From assembly GCA_964017145.1 (NCBI GenBank), contig OZ024840.1, forward strand, positions 1,240,001 through 1,304,000: a DNA stretch of 64,000 nucleotides. Direction: 5' to 3'. Shown here in pieces: positions 13,181 to 24,404 of this stretch. Below the pieces are notes generated by a model that was given only the letters and a program-made list of their open reading frames with translations, did not search any database and was not told where the DNA came from. The translations under genes and the position numbers were made by a program. This DNA comes from Agrocybe praecox. Taxonomy: Eukaryota > Basidiomycota > Agaricomycetes > Agaricales > Agrocybaceae. Position 1 is the stretch's first letter. Each line of letters starts with the position of its first letter.

Positions 13181-14848
13181 GATATCACCTGATATGTGGA
13201 TCGCGGACGAACCAGGCGGCGTCTTACGGAGCCCTAGAGCTGGCTCTCTCAAGTCCTCGTCGTCCGGGTACTCTTCGCTGCACGTCCTTACCAGCTGCAA
13301 CCCACTGCAAAGGGATGCGGCGCTGTTTTGATCTCCTTCAAGTTGTACATATCCACCCCTTTATACTATGCATACAAAATTTTTATCTTCTTTTGATCTT
13401 CTTGAATCTTGATAGAAATCCACTTACCTCATCCGAAAAGTTCATAGATATTAGAGATCTGCAGGCGCTGATAGATCTACGAGGGCGCTGATCCAGACTT
13501 GACTTTTTGTCTTTCTCCAGCGAAGAACAAGGGCAAGAATTCTCCCCATCTGCAACGTGGTCAAAATAAGAATAAGAAACTGCTCATGCGCACTCGCTCC
13601 AAAGCGCATCCTCTTCTTGACGGTTCAACCGGCCGCCGGTATTTTCCAGAATGTCGGCTAGTAGGATTCGATCGGAGGGAGAGAAGAAAAACCAGAGGAA
13701 AAAAAAACACAATAAGAGAACAAGGAGCGATTCTAGATAGCTGTGTGGGCGACGGTGTGGGCAGCAGGAGAACCGTGCTATTTTGGAGCTGAAGCATCAC
13801 ACACACTAATTTACTGTGGACTATCTAATCGTTAATCAACCCTAGAGCGTGCGCTAGTACACTTGAAGTTGGGTTATCGTTTTCTTCATCACGGAGAGAT
13901 GTGGACCACTACATGCTCGTATTCATCTTTGTTGAACTTGAATAGACATCAAGAACAACAGTCCAAAAAAGAAAGAAAGCTTGTGGTCAGACCTTAAGTA
14001 ATGCATATCTTGACACTCGTATATACACCGCGAAAGTTCCGAATCCCGACTCCGATTCCGAAGAAGAAACTGGTAAGTATCAAACGTGGGTGTCTAAACT
14101 TGGTCTGAATTAATAGAACAATAATACTTACTGAGTTTGGTCTACTGGCTGTTTTCCTCGAAAAATTCGGGGTTTCATTGACAGGGAGATAGAACATATT
14201 CGTCCATGTGATTCATGTCATGGATATCGAGGATAATGCATAACTACCAAGAAACGAAAGCATATAATCAAACATTCGTTTACATCGCTACATACCAACA
14301 TTTCGTTATTTTCAATTGTTCTTCTACTTTTGGCATGTTTAGACGCGCGTCCTGAAGACAAAAGGATTGCTTAAAAACGTGTTTGGGGAATAACCTGAAA
14401 AGACTCCGAGTCGAGCTTCGCTCGATCACGGCAATGCCCGCTCAGTCTTTGTCACCCGCGCGTGTGCGTCATTTCTAGCTGAAATTGGAGCGTTACTATC
14501 CATGGCGTTGCAATTCGTTTACTATTTCGTGGGTGGGGGACGTGACAGGGTGGGCCGATGAAACTCTACTAGTAAAAGTACAATTACAACATCAGCGACA
14601 CAGACCGGCAAGCTATTTAACTATGTAGTAAGAATTGATAAGCACGGGGATTAAAAAGTAGTCTAGGTGCAGCGAGATGAAGGGAAATGAGGTTCAAACG
14701 TGGTTGAGGTGTGCTGGAGGAGATAGCATAAAGATTGTTCGAAACAAGAATAAACCAATAAATTGAAGAAAAAGGGGCGAAGCGAAGCCGGCGGGATTAC
14801 AGCGACGAAGTACGATTGTGCTGTAGGTTCTGCTGCTGCTAATGGCAT
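13181..14848. other. intergenic stretch, no gene recognised
   Basis: No conserved reading frame, RNA gene or transposon end was recognised. A short self-complementary CGAGCTTCGCTCG hairpin lies near 14415. The last roughly 170 bases are probably the 3' UTR of the YOP1 homologue. Confidence 0.45.
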
Positions 14849-15602
14849 TTACTCGGCGTGAGCAGTGGGCTCTGGATTGGTGGTCGCAGGGACGGTAACA
14901 CGACTCTGAGAGCTTACGTTGGCAAGGACAGGCTTGATAACGTTGAAATAAGCGACTTGAGCACCCTGTGAAGATAAAAGGGGATAACGTCAGTTACGGT
15001 GATGAAATTGCCAACGCGACGGGAAAAAGAGAGCAGGGCAGACGTGGCACACGAGCGCGACGCGAGGCGTTCTAAAGGGATAAAAGTACAGAAAAAGAGG
15101 GAAATAAGACATACGCGGAATGCTGGGAGCTGGAGCCATACAATGAATATGGACTTGAAGGCAAAGTACCAGGGGACATAGTAAAGGACGAGACGGAGGG
15201 CGAAGGATTCTAGGAAGTTGAAGAATCCGAACACGACCCAATATGTCAACCACTGAACGTCATCATGAGGAGAGGGAGTCTCGATAGCCTTGAATGAAAG
15301 ATAGGCAGGCAGACCCCAGCCGACGAGATTTGAAATGGGTGCAGCAAGGGCGTTGAAGGAGTGAAGGAAGACGATGAAGACCAAAGTGCCGATAACGGCG
15401 TAGGTCTTTGGTACCTGAGTGCGTTGCTCAAGATTGTTGAGAACGGGGTACTTGGTCAACTGTTACAAAATGAGTTGAGTTTGTGGAGAACAAGGAAAGA
15501 AAAAAGACAAACCTCCTTGTCGAGCTGGGCGTTGTAGTAGGCGGCCTTGTTTTGGACCTGAACGAAAACGGGGTGTTGCTGGACACGTTGAGCGGCGGAC
15601 AT
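14849..15602 (-). CDS. YOP1: YOP1 / REEP-DP1 family ER-shaping protein
   Basis: Homologue of Yop1 (REEP5/DP1/HVA22 family), a reticulon-like hairpin protein that curves tubular endoplasmic reticulum membrane. Three exons are seen: MSAAQRVQQHPVFV...LDKE; a long middle exon with LTKYPVLNNLEQRT, PKTYAVIG, two hydrophobic hairpin segments and the family signature around SPHDDVQWLTYWVVFGFFN followed by ESFALRLVLYYVPWYFAFK; and a last exon GAQVAYFNVIKPVL ending HAE and TAA at 14849-14851. Introns are about 52 nt and about 150 nt, both GT-AG. Expected length is about 190 residues, typical for the family. It is divergently transcribed from OST5. Confidence 0.92.
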
Positions 15603-15740
15603 GATGATGATAGTTGCAGTGAAGAAAAGTTGGCGTCGAAAACGCGGGTTGATATGGGTTGATGACACGTGTTTGTCTCACCCGTACGTCAGCATACATC
15701 CCTTGCGCCAATATTTCATACAACTCCACGCTACATCATC
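15603..15740. promoter_or_regulatory. short divergent promoter between YOP1 and OST5
   Basis: Only 138 bp separate the two start codons, so both 5' UTRs and core promoters must share this interval. Both genes act at the endoplasmic reticulum, which makes co-regulation plausible but unproven. No TATA box was recognised. Confidence 0.55.
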
Positions 15741-16083
15741 ATGGACAACTACAACCAACTCAAGGTATGTCAGGAAAACATCTTCGTAATCTTATTCTAA
15801 TCATTCTGACAGGAATTGCACCACTCATTACCAGCCTTTTCTCCAAATCTCCCCACTGCTCTCCTTCCTTACGTAGCAGCCCTCTTCCTTCTCCCTACTT
15901 TCGCTCTGGCCTTTTACTTTTCGACGTGAGTGTCCACCCGTTTAACCATTTCATGTTCTAATTTTCTATAGTCTCCCAAAAGACAAGCTCACTCTCAAGG
16001 AGCCCCTCGTTGCCACCATTGCAAGCGTCCTAGGCGGTTTCGGCGTCGTTGCCCTCTTCTGTTCAGTCGGCGTATACGTGTAA
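15741..16083 (+). CDS. OST5: oligosaccharyltransferase subunit OST5 / TMEM258-like
   Basis: Small membrane subunit of the oligosaccharyltransferase complex that N-glycosylates nascent proteins in the ER. Three exons (15741-15764, 15813-15925, 15972-16083) encode 82 residues, close to the 79-86 residues of Ost5/TMEM258. The product has a short polar N-terminus, one hydrophobic helix (PYVAALFLLPTFALAFYFST), a polar loop LPKDKLTLKE, and a second helix ending in the family's C-terminal signature VGVYV. Introns start GTATGT and GTGAGT and end CAG/TAG. The stop TAA at 16081-16083 is one base from the RPA12 stop on the other strand. Confidence 0.88.
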
Positions 16084-16084
16084 C

Positions 16085-16748
16085 CTAGTTGTTCACCCGC
16101 CAGCCATGCTTGCATGATGTACACTACACTCACGCCAGTCAGCAATATTCCCAATAAATTATCAGCTGCATGCTTACTGTGTAAAATATCGTCGATCCTT
16201 CGTCTGCGCTTCTCAGCTGAAAATCATCCCGTCATTAGCCCGTTGTAAGCTCGTATTTCCTCCGACGTACCTGCTTTTCTTTCGAATATGCCTCCATGTG
16301 TCCGCACGCTGGACATTTCTCAGAGACCTGACAGAACAATGGGCCATCAGCATCGTGTGAACCAAAAAAATATAACGCGATGGTATCCACCAGTGTGCCC
16401 AAATCTCCCGTTTCGTGGTGTTTTGTCTGCGTTTTCCGTTTTTGCCTTAAAGCAGAGGGAAATGCTTCGGGATCAGAATGCGTTGTAATGACTAGATCTT
16501 CATACGCTGGAATCGGAAGTCTCCATCAACTTGGCTTTTTTTCTTTTTTTCATGAGGAAAACTTACAGCTTGCCGGTTCTTCGTACGCGCATTGTTCACA
16601 GGTCACGGACGTCTCTCCGTCCCTTGGGAGCGATAGAAGAGTCCCGCAATTTGGACAAAATAGCAGAGAACCTATGTCAAAAAAGGTGAATATTGCTATC
16701 AGATTATCGTGAAGGAAGATGATGCTGACCGACTTTATGGGCAGGCAT
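16085..16748 (-). CDS. RPA12: RNA polymerase I subunit RPA12 (A12.2)
   Basis: Zinc-ribbon subunit of RNA polymerase I, needed for RNA cleavage and termination in rDNA transcription. Splicing five introns gives about 119 residues, like yeast Rpa12 (125). An N-terminal zinc ribbon has CPNCG and CEQCAY pairs. A linker follows with DPEAFPSALRQKRK. The TFIIS-like C-ribbon has CPACGH, the catalytic-hairpin motif RSADEG (on LRSADEGSTIFYT), and CTSCKHGWRVNN at the end. The first exon codes only MPAHKV plus part of a codon. The stop (CTA at 16085-16087) follows a 54 nt intron with a CTGAC branch site. It converges with OST5. Confidence 0.9.
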
Positions 16749-17181
16749 AGTTCAATTGTGATGAGCAGGAGACGCGGCGACTAGGCTACTCCCCGGAGCA
16801 GTGTAATTTGATTTCCAGTCACGTGAGACATCAACCGTGGGTGCCGAAAACAAAAGGATTGCTGAAAAAGGAAAGTAGACAAAAGTACAAGGACGGGCGC
16901 CAGACTCCAGTATCTGGAGTCCTTGTATTGACGGGGGCCGTCCATTAACGTAAGTCAATCATATCTTTTGTCGGTTGTCATGTGTGGGTCCATGCTGATT
17001 TTTTTGATATAATTAGGGCCAACTCTAATATCTCTTTTTCCTCACTCCCTGTTCCCTTTCTGTTCCGGCTACCATCATCATCGCTTTGTACACGCAGTGC
17101 GTGTTATTTGCACACCACACCCTATCATCCTTTGTTCGCTTTCCTATATTAATTTTCTAAACTCCTTCATCTTTCAACATC

Positions 17182-17958
17182 ATGTCTTCCTCCACCCCCT
17201 ACATCAGCAACCTCTCCGAGATCCTTCGTCGTGCCAACGAGCACTATGCTCAAGTCGCCGTCGACGTCCGCTCCTCTCTGCGTCCAACCCACCATGCTTG
17301 GAAGCGTGCCAGGCGCCTCGGTTTGCGCGTCAACGTCTTGATTGCCAGTAATTTGGAAGCCTCGGCCGTAAGCCAAATACCACCTGCCGTTTTGGAGAAC
17401 ACCCCTCCTCCGGCTGCCTCATGTTTGTACCCTCTTCTAGGTTGCAAAGTCGTCGGCCGCGAACGCGAGATCAGGAACAGCCTTCTGTTGCGCCGCGATA
17501 GCCATCAAGGCGTCCGAAGGGACAACTACTCATCAGCCTCGAGTTCAGCGTCTTCCAGCGACTCCAGGACATCCTCCAGGAAGGTTTACTGCGTCTGGAA
17601 AAACTCCTCGTCATCCAGCTCCTCCAGCTCATCTTCTGCCAGCTCCCGTGGACCCATCACTCCTGTATGTCTTTCATAGCCCTTGAATTCGTTTTTTCCC
17701 TTTTACCTAGTTTTCTTCTTCAGCCTGACTACGAGGACCGTAACATGTCGATAGGTGGCTGCAAGCGCAAGTCCTTAGGTGATGAATACCATGTTGAGAA
17801 ACGCCCTAGGGTATGCAGATCCTTCTTATCTCTCTTATCTTCTAATCACTAACATATGTGTATTTGTGTGTGTGTGTGTTTAGTACGAGCGAAAGGACTT
17901 TGTTCGCCAACATAAACAGCAGGTCGTCTCAAGAATCCCCGCTTCGCGCAGATATTGA
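17182..17958 (+). CDS. serine-rich hypothetical protein
   Basis: Not recognised as a known family. Three exons (17182-17664, 17724-17810, 17884-17958) join in frame to 214 residues; both introns have GTATG donors and pyrimidine-rich CAG/TAG acceptors, which supports a real gene. The N-terminal third is mildly amphipathic (ISNLSEILRRANEHYAQ). A serine-rich, probably disordered stretch follows (around residues 115-155, with a run of about eleven serines). The C-terminus is basic (CKRKSLGDEYHVEKRPR, then ERKDFVRQHKQQ) and resembles a nuclear localisation signal. Expression and function are unknown. Confidence 0.6.
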
Positions 17959-18611
17959 AACCACTAGCGAGCGAGCACAACATTCGATACCCCTACTACT
18001 CCACTCATTTGTGAGTCTCAGTTCTTCGTTAAACAGTGCAGGTCTAACTATCGAAATTTCTATCCACTAGATTTAATGCCCATTTATGACCCCCCCACGT
18101 ATACCTTTGTTTTCCCTTTCTCTTTCACGAATTATTTACGCACACTATATACCTTTCTTCTGTTTTTCGGTCTTCGTCTTCAGCCTTCTCTCCACTCATC
18201 ATGGACATCTTACGCAATTAGAATCCCCACCTAAGAGGCTATCGGCACTCTACAACTCTACACTGTATCCTGTATTTTTTTCCCCTTGTTAATCTAAAAC
18301 TTTAATGTTTAGCTGAATGTTATTAATATTATCCGGGGTATACTCGGAAATGGATTCATTGGCTGATCTTTTCGAAAGCTGTATTTTGACTTCTCCATAT
18401 CAGCTTCAGCTTTCCTTTGACATTACATCACTCAACACCTATTATCCAAAGCACAATTATATTTTGAACAAGGTATCATCTACAACAAAGCCATTTCCAA
18501 AAAGGTATCTTTTACAACTATAGGCAAGAAGGTAAGGGTATTATTTGGTTTACAAGCGATCTCATCGAAGCTTCGATGGATATTAAACGAGAGAGACAAG
18601 GAAAGAAAAAT
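17959..18611. other. intergenic, no gene recognised
   Basis: Pyrimidine-rich plus strand with no conserved frame. It probably contains the 3' UTRs of the serine-rich gene and of the convergent kinase gene. Confidence 0.45.
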
Positions 18612-20639
18612 CTAGAAAATTGTGGCAAGTGCACCATCGTCGTATCCTCCATGACTGATAGCTTTCGCCCCTGGGCCGTTTTTGCCAAATGTGAAGCCGA
18701 CCCATACACCTCTGGCGAATGGTTCGTCCTTCTCCTTTACTTTCTCAACGTTCTGTTGCTTCTCCTTTACTTCTGCATATTTCGCCATGTCTTCAGGCGA
18801 GGTGAAATCGTCGTAATAGCCTGTATCTGTATCTGAATCCAACGCGGGCACGAAAGGAGCGCGGATACCGCGAAGGTCGCTCCATTTGATGGTCTTGAAG
18901 AAAGGATGTTCACTCAGGTAATCCAGCGTGGAGTAGCGCACACTGGCATGTGCGATCAAGCTATTTGAGAGGCAAATGTGAGATGATTGACACCTGGGAA
19001 AAGGAACGACGAAGACATACCGAGTCACAGCATCCCATGCGATATCGCTAAGATTGAAGATGAGATCTTCTGGTTTGTCGTATTCTGGTCTGCGAAGTAC
19101 TTTCGTCCAGTTTTTGAGATTTGTCCACGTTTCATCGGGAGTGCTGCCACTGAAAGGAGGGAAGCCAGCCAAGAACTCGAAGAGAATGCAACCGAGCGAC
19201 CAAAAGTCGACGGAGTAGGTATATGGTTTACCGCGCAAGACTTCTGGTGCCTGATGGATTCGAGATCAGCAAAAAACTAGTGGTACTGTGCTGGTTTAAG
19301 AGGTTCAATGCTTACCATGTAGTCCGGAGAACCAACTATAGAGTCTGCATACCGTGGATCTTCATTGCGGATCGACCGGTAGATGGAGCGGCGTTCGATT
19401 GTGGAACGGTGCACGACTTGGTTATCCTTAACTTTATCCAGCTGATGCACGAAGGTCAACGTAGTCTAAATCCAATATATGAAGCACGTACCTTGACCTT
19501 CAGCGATTCTATGCGCTTTGGGTTGAGCGCGCCAGTTGCAAGTCCAAAATCAGTCAATTTGACGTGGCCGGTACCGTCTACTAAGAAGTTCTATCGTGAG
19601 AGCTGTTAAATGCGAATAGTGATGGAACAATCATAAAACTCACTTCGGGTTTAAGGTCGCGATGGATGTATCCGAGTTTGTGTAATTCATTAACGGCAGC
19701 AAACATCTCGCTGATATAAAACTTCGCGTGTTCTTCCTTCAAGACTCCTGAGTTGTTTAGAAGGGTGCGGAAGTCCCCACCGGGCACGTATTCCATGGCG
19801 AGATAAACATATTCCGGATCTTGGAAGGCATACAGGAGTTTGACCAACCAAGGCGTCTTGGTGGCTGTCAGGATATCGCGCTCAACGAGAACGTGCCTGA
19901 TCTGCAGATGGGGTCAGATAAGGAAGAGTATAAAGTAAATAACATGACGAACTTCATCCATTTTAAAGAGAGTCCGCTTTCTCATCTTCTTGAGCGCACA
20001 AATTTCCCCCGAGTCCTGCTTCCTGGCGAGGAACACCTCACCATAACCACCTTGCCCGACTTGAGCGATTATGTGGAACTGGTCAACCTTGAGTTTGGTA
20101 CGCCGCCGCCGCAGTATAACACGCTCACGCCCGCAATATGACTTGAATTCCTTCGCATATTCAGCGCCTTTTAAATGACGCGCGGTGGTGTCTTGATCAA
20201 ACTTTGAGCGTCGTTCTTTACGTGCAGCGATGTAGCCTAGGGTTTGAAAGTAGTAATCGAGAAAGTCTGTGAGTCAAGATGGGTCAGAAGCTACGGGCTA
20301 TACTGAAATGTAGACGTTGTACTTGCAAAGTTGAGCGACAGTCGCCTTTCTCTTCACTTCGCTACTTTCCAGGAGCTCTCTTTCCCATGCTTGAAAGCCA
20401 CTTTGCCTGACTGTGGTACCCCCTTTAGCCGTTTCCATTCTGATGTCGTCTGCGAAGGGATTTCCTTTAGCTGTAGCCATCTGTATATCACCAAAACTTT
20501 GCATAACAGTCAATCCTCTTGCTGTGTCCATATGAACATCGCGATAGTATGATGATGAATATTCAGGAACTGCCAGTGGTGACTGCTTGCTTGCAGAGGG
20601 TGGTCCAGTGGATATGGGTGTGGATACAGTGGATGGCAT
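18612..20639 (-). CDS. DBF2: DBF2/Sid2-type NDR-family AGC kinase
   Basis: Serine/threonine kinase of the mitotic exit/septation initiation network. The N-terminal region contains short MDTARG/MATAKG/METAKG repeats, then the MOB-binding NDR-type segment (KRKATVAQLYFLDYYF, ARKERRSKFDQDTT). The kinase domain has GQGGYGEVFLA (P-loop), CALKKM (ATP lysine), YIHRDLKPEN (catalytic loop), LTDFGLA (DFG) and the characteristic extended activation segment ending SIVGSPDYMAPE. Lobe motifs VDFWSLGCILFE and DTRLIAHASVRYS-like follow, and the C-tail has the hydrophobic motif GFTF. The start is the ATG at 20637-20639; a longer upstream frame begins only with TTG. One intron has a GC donor (see separate entry). 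Stop at 18612-18614. Confidence 0.9.
20267..20326 (-). other. GC-AG intron in the DBF2-like gene
   Basis: No GT donor around 20320 keeps the frame. A GC donor (GCAAGT, an otherwise perfect donor) joined to the CACAG acceptor gives a 60 nt intron. It restores the strongly conserved AQLYFLDYYF of the NDR-kinase N-terminal region across the junction. Confidence 0.75.
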
Positions 20640-20964
20640 AGGATATAAAATGCCAAACAATTTGACTGTCGATTGTCGATATACACTAAATAGTTAGAAA
20701 TGAACATTGAATTAGATACTGACGCTTGCTATATATCATGTGATCGTGTCCTTTTGCACGATTCACTGCGTTTTCTCCGTTTCGGCCCGTTTCGGGCCAA
20801 ACTTTGAAAAATTGGTCATTCCCAGGGCTATCCAAAAAGGTTCTCGTGGATTTTGGAGCACAGGCATTTCTACTAATTTTCCATGCAAAATATCTTTTTT
20901 CCCAGAGGCAACCCAGGGAAGTCTCGAATCAGTACCTTTTTCTCATCTGCCATAAGAAACAAGG

Positions 20965-21335
20965 GGTATGCAGTTTTGGAAAAAAGGACACGGTCTTGTC
21001 TTTAGACCGGAAAATAGCTAGGAGATCGAAAAATGCAACTCCGAAAATTTTCCTGTGAATGGTTGGTGAGTTACCATAAAAGGAAATGGAGGGGAGGGGA
21101 GGGGTCAATTCTGGCCGAAGTTTTTTTTTTCGAAAGTGTGCAGAATGATGCGAGATGTTGAGAAAAATGGTTGGAATTGGGTGTCAGGTTTTTTTCTCAC
21201 AAGATGAAAAAGTACCCATAACTTTTCAACAAGATCTTTTAGCAAAAATCTGACTTCAGATTCGGATTTCCCAGCCCAAAATATGTCTAAAAAGAAGGTT
21301 GTGTCTTTTTTTCCAAGACTACATACCCCTTGATA
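20965..21335. repeat. imperfect inverted repeat
   Basis: AAGGGGTATGCAGTTTTGG followed by an A-run and GGACAC (around 20972-21000) recurs inverted at about 21298-21332 with four substitutions. Weaker similarity continues inward. The outline is that of a small palindromic element. A shorter copy of the AAGGGGTATGCA motif lies at 21432. Confidence 0.5.
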
Positions 21336-21458
21336 AGAAAGCATAACAATGATGCTCGCCGTAATGGTAGGATCCTGATAAGGAAGCAATGACTAAGCGA
21401 CAAGTCAAAGGAAATCCATTACACTGCATCCCAAGGGGTATGCAAGAAATTTGGTTAG

Positions 21459-22056
21459 TATACTGTAGAGGAGTGTATGGTGGCGACGGTCACCAGCTGA
21501 AGGTGCATTACGGTTTCAAGTTAGCGACCAGGTGTCCACCATGCGTTATGAAACTAAAAATAAGCAACAGCTGTATATAATTATAGGATCCTACTAATGA
21601 TTGCTTCTTGCAGATTATTTAGTCAAGAGTACCTAGAAATATGTAAACACCTGCAATTCTTATTCATTCACATATTACTTTCCATTTCAAAAAGCAATGC
21701 CTTCAAACAGTGAACTTTTGCAGTACTTTGGCAGTACTTAAATCTCTGATATTTTTGAACTTTAGTACTACTAACTGCAACCATAACAATCCCCCTATTG
21801 CCTAGTGTACCACATGCTCACATCATGGCATATAAACACAATGAAACAAGCTGAGATGGATTGTTACAGTTGTATTAGCACAGAAAACATTATTTTTTTT
21901 TAGGAATAAACAATGAATGAGCAGAAATATTGAGAAAAGTGATGGTTTGGCAGTAGCGACCAGGCCTGTGTTACGCGTTACAAACCTATCAATTAGGCGA
22001 CCATTTTGAGAGTGCGTTATGTGTTACATTGCCACCATACACTCCTCTACAGTATA
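21459..22056. repeat. 26 bp perfect inverted repeat bounding about 600 bp
   Basis: The 26 bases at 21459-21484 (core CTGTAGAGGAGTGTATGG) are exactly complementary, inverted, to 22031-22056. Flanking bases (TTGGTTAG / GGTTGGTTT) are also partly complementary. This fits terminal or subterminal repeats of a non-autonomous DNA element or of the hAT element just to the right. No coding potential inside. Confidence 0.6.
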
Positions 22057-22299
22057 TGGTTGGTTTATTTGGTTAAAGGCTCCTTGGACCCCTTCCCCCC
22101 TCCTTTCTTGCCAAATAAGGCAATAATCTGATCAATTGATGGTATATTTGTCATAAATATGTGCTAAATTGGGATCATAAATGTAACTATTATCACTCAC
22201 TATGTTTTGATTATTGTAATAAATAAAATCCTATATCAAAAATTCTGTTTCTTTTGCAAGAAAATGGTCAAGATGCATCTGAGCTAAGGTTGGGTAAAA

Positions 22300-22400
22300 A
22301 AGTACCAGCCGAGGTAAATTACTGTAAATTACCCTCAAAAGTTAGCCCTCTTGGGGGTCGCTTTTTTTACCAGTAATTTACTGGCACGTTTTCGGCACGT
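22300..22400. repeat. GTAAATTAC-type short repeats next to the hAT 3' end
   Basis: GTAAATTACTG, GTAAATTACC and AGTAATTTACTGG occur within 75 bp (about 22312-22384), just beyond the displaced hAT stop. Clusters of such short palindromic motifs are usual subterminal sequence of hAT elements. I could not find the matching end on the right side, which may be lost in the gap. Confidence 0.35.
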
Positions 22401-22601
22401 GATGTCCATTTTGGGAAATTCCCGGTGGCACCGCTTAAGGAAGGACAGGACCCTGACGCGCCAGCTCACACCAAACCACACTGTGGCACTGCACATTTAT
22501 GATGCTCTGGCCTACTATATATGTTTCTACTACAAACTAGAGGACCTAAAGAGACCTAGTGCATCGAGATGTGACAAAATCCCACCAAGTCGAAAGTATT
22601 G

Positions 22602-22693
22602 TCAGAATTCCATTGAAAAGTTGTTGCCTCCTTCCTCAACCACCTCGCAAGATGCAAACAAGGCAGTTTTTAGTGCTGTGAGTTGCCTAGATG
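22602..22693 (-). pseudogene. displaced 3' end of the hAT transposase gene
   Basis: Reading minus strand from the target duplication (22687-22693), the frame that enters the KDZ element at 39604 continues here for about 25 codons (RQLTALKTALFASCEVVEEG then GNNFSMEF) to a TGA at 22602-22604. The join is in frame when one copy of CTAGATG is counted. This segment was therefore contiguous with the gene at 39598-42247 before the 16.9 kb insertion. Confidence 0.75.
22687..22693. repeat. target-site duplication, left copy (CTAGATG)
   Basis: CTAGATG here directly abuts the KDZ left terminus (CACCTGTGACTG). The same heptamer abuts the right terminus at 39598-39604. Confidence 0.8.
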
Positions 22694-22800
22694 CACCTGT
22701 GACTGTCATATTGATGCATACATAACCTTTACCTGCCCATTATAAAGTATGCATCCACACGGGCAACTACCCAGGTGCCCAAGTTGATGCATCAATTCTT
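22694..22800. repeat. KDZ left terminal inverted repeat
   Basis: Starts CACCTGTGACTG. The best-conserved stretch, from AAAGTATGCATCCACACGGG (around 22744) to TGATGCATCA, pairs with the right end at about 39490-39545. Confidence 0.75.
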
Positions 22801-23191
22801 CGGCAAGAGACATCAATCAACTGTAACCTTCTCGGCTTGTTTCACGGCATTGACATCTGAGCAACACCCGTGCACGTGCATCTTGCAATTATAGCTCAAC
22901 CACTGCCACCGTTCGGCATACATATTAATAGCATCACCAACACCAAACCAAGACAAAATCAATGTGTTCGATTATCAAAATTAGACTGTACAGTAGATAA
23001 ACATATTTGATCCAAAAATAGTACGACTGGGAACCTAGGCTAATTATGTATGATGCGTAAAAAAAAATGCAAAAAAGATGAGAGGAATTTGGGATGGCAG
23101 AAATCAGGTGAAGGATTGGTGAAGGATAAGAATGCCAAGGGATGAACTTGAAAATAACCTATACCATAGCCTTGAAGACCCAGGCCACATC

Positions 23192-23199
23192 ATCAAGCG
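23192..23199. repeat. target-site duplication of the 4.0 kb element, left copy
   Basis: ATCAAGCG precedes the left terminus; ATCAAGCA follows the right terminus at 27240-27247 (seven of eight identical). Counting one copy restores the accessory-gene frame. Confidence 0.8.
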
Positions 23200-23562
23200 C
23201 AGCCAGTGCAGCTATATTTCTATATCAAATATAGGCAGTTGCCTATAATAAAGTATACATCCTGGTAGCCACTTTGCTACCTTCCGCTTTCGGACACCTC
23301 CCCTCTGAGGGAGAGACACTGCCGGGGCTGCCGGGGCTGCTCACAGGGGGCGGGCACAGGTAAACACCTGTAACCAACGCAGGAAACAGTGCCTCCGAGG
23401 TGCCCGCCGCTGTAATTGGGCTCCTGCGCTGCGTCGGGCATCGTTCGGGGCGTGGAAAAAGCGCAGATATGTTGTCTGAATATATTTTGATTTTTTAGCA
23501 CCTTTTGCGCCATCAAAAGAGGGCGGGACGGGGTGGATCGCAAAACATAAAACCGGATGACG
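23200..23562. repeat. left terminal inverted repeat, 363 bp
   Basis: Matches 26877-27239 inverted over its whole length with only scattered substitutions. It includes AGTATACATCC, CCGCTTTCGGACACCTCCC and TGCCGGGGCTGCCGGGG. Confidence 0.85.
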
Positions 23563-24251
23563 ACCTATTTTTAGTTTATTTTGATCATTTCCGGTGTTAC
23601 ACTATTTTTAATTTAGATAGCATCATTTGTCGTACATACTATATTTACTCTACATATATATGGCATATTGATTAGATTAGATATCAAGAAAAAGCGAACT
23701 TGAAAATTTGTTTTGGGTGGCAGTTCCATATTTGGTAGTTAATACTATTTTGGGAAACTCGTCACACAACATATAATTTTAAAGAAAAAATCATATATTT
23801 TCTATACTAATTTATTTTACAGCAGATTTATGTATGGAGCGACGGGAAGACAGAGCGAAAAAGTCTTCGTGGCGTCGTGCTCGTGCTACTGGTGCTCGTC
23901 CTGGTGCTACTCATGTCGTGCTGGTGCTGGTGCTGGTGCTGGTCGTGCTGGTGCTGGTCGTGTCGTGCTGGTCGTGCTGATACTCGTGCTGGTCGTGTCA
24001 TGCTCGTGGCGTTGTTCTCGTGCTCATCGCGTCATCCTCGTCCGTGTGGCGTCGTCTTCAAGCTCCTGCTTGTGGAGTCATCCTCGTCGTGTCGTCCATC
24101 CACTTGCCGTCCCACCCTCGTATTGGCCGTCACCGTCGTACTCGCCTGGAGGTCGCACTCACCCTCGTTAGCCCTCGTACTTGTCTGGTTGTGGTACTGG
24201 CCTTCGCTCTCGCTGCACTAGTTTGCCCCCCGTTGCCGTCGTCGTCATCGT

Positions 24252-24404
24252 CGCGTGTGCTCGGTCGTCGCGTGTGCTCGGTCGTCGCGTGTGCTCGGTC
24301 GTCGCGTGTGCTCGGTCGTCGCGTGTGCTCGGTCGTCGCGTGTGCTCGGTCGTCGCGTGTGCTCGGTCGTCGCGTGTGCTCGGTCGTCGCGTGTGCTCGG
24401 TCAT
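24252..24404. repeat. 17 bp minisatellite, 9 copies
   Basis: The unit CGCGTGTGCTCGGTCGT is repeated nine times with one change in the last copy. Since 17 is not a multiple of three, it opens long repetitive frames in all phases, which are not genes. Confidence 0.95.

Noticed and set aside
14914..15459. 181-codon single frame as the whole YOP1 protein
   Set aside because: It reads through a roughly 150 nt intron near the C-terminus and lacks the first exon; the spliced form matches the family.
20298..20660. Longer N-terminus for the kinase starting at 20660
   Set aside because: That codon is TTG; the first ATG in frame is at 20637-20639.
22351..22725. 124-codon plus-strand frame near the KDZ left end
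   Set aside because: It crosses the KDZ boundary and lies antisense to the displaced hAT 3' end; no recognisable motif.
24252..24404. Regular 17 bp repeats considered as a CRISPR-like array
   Set aside because: The repeats are contiguous without spacers and the genome is eukaryotic; this is a minisatellite.
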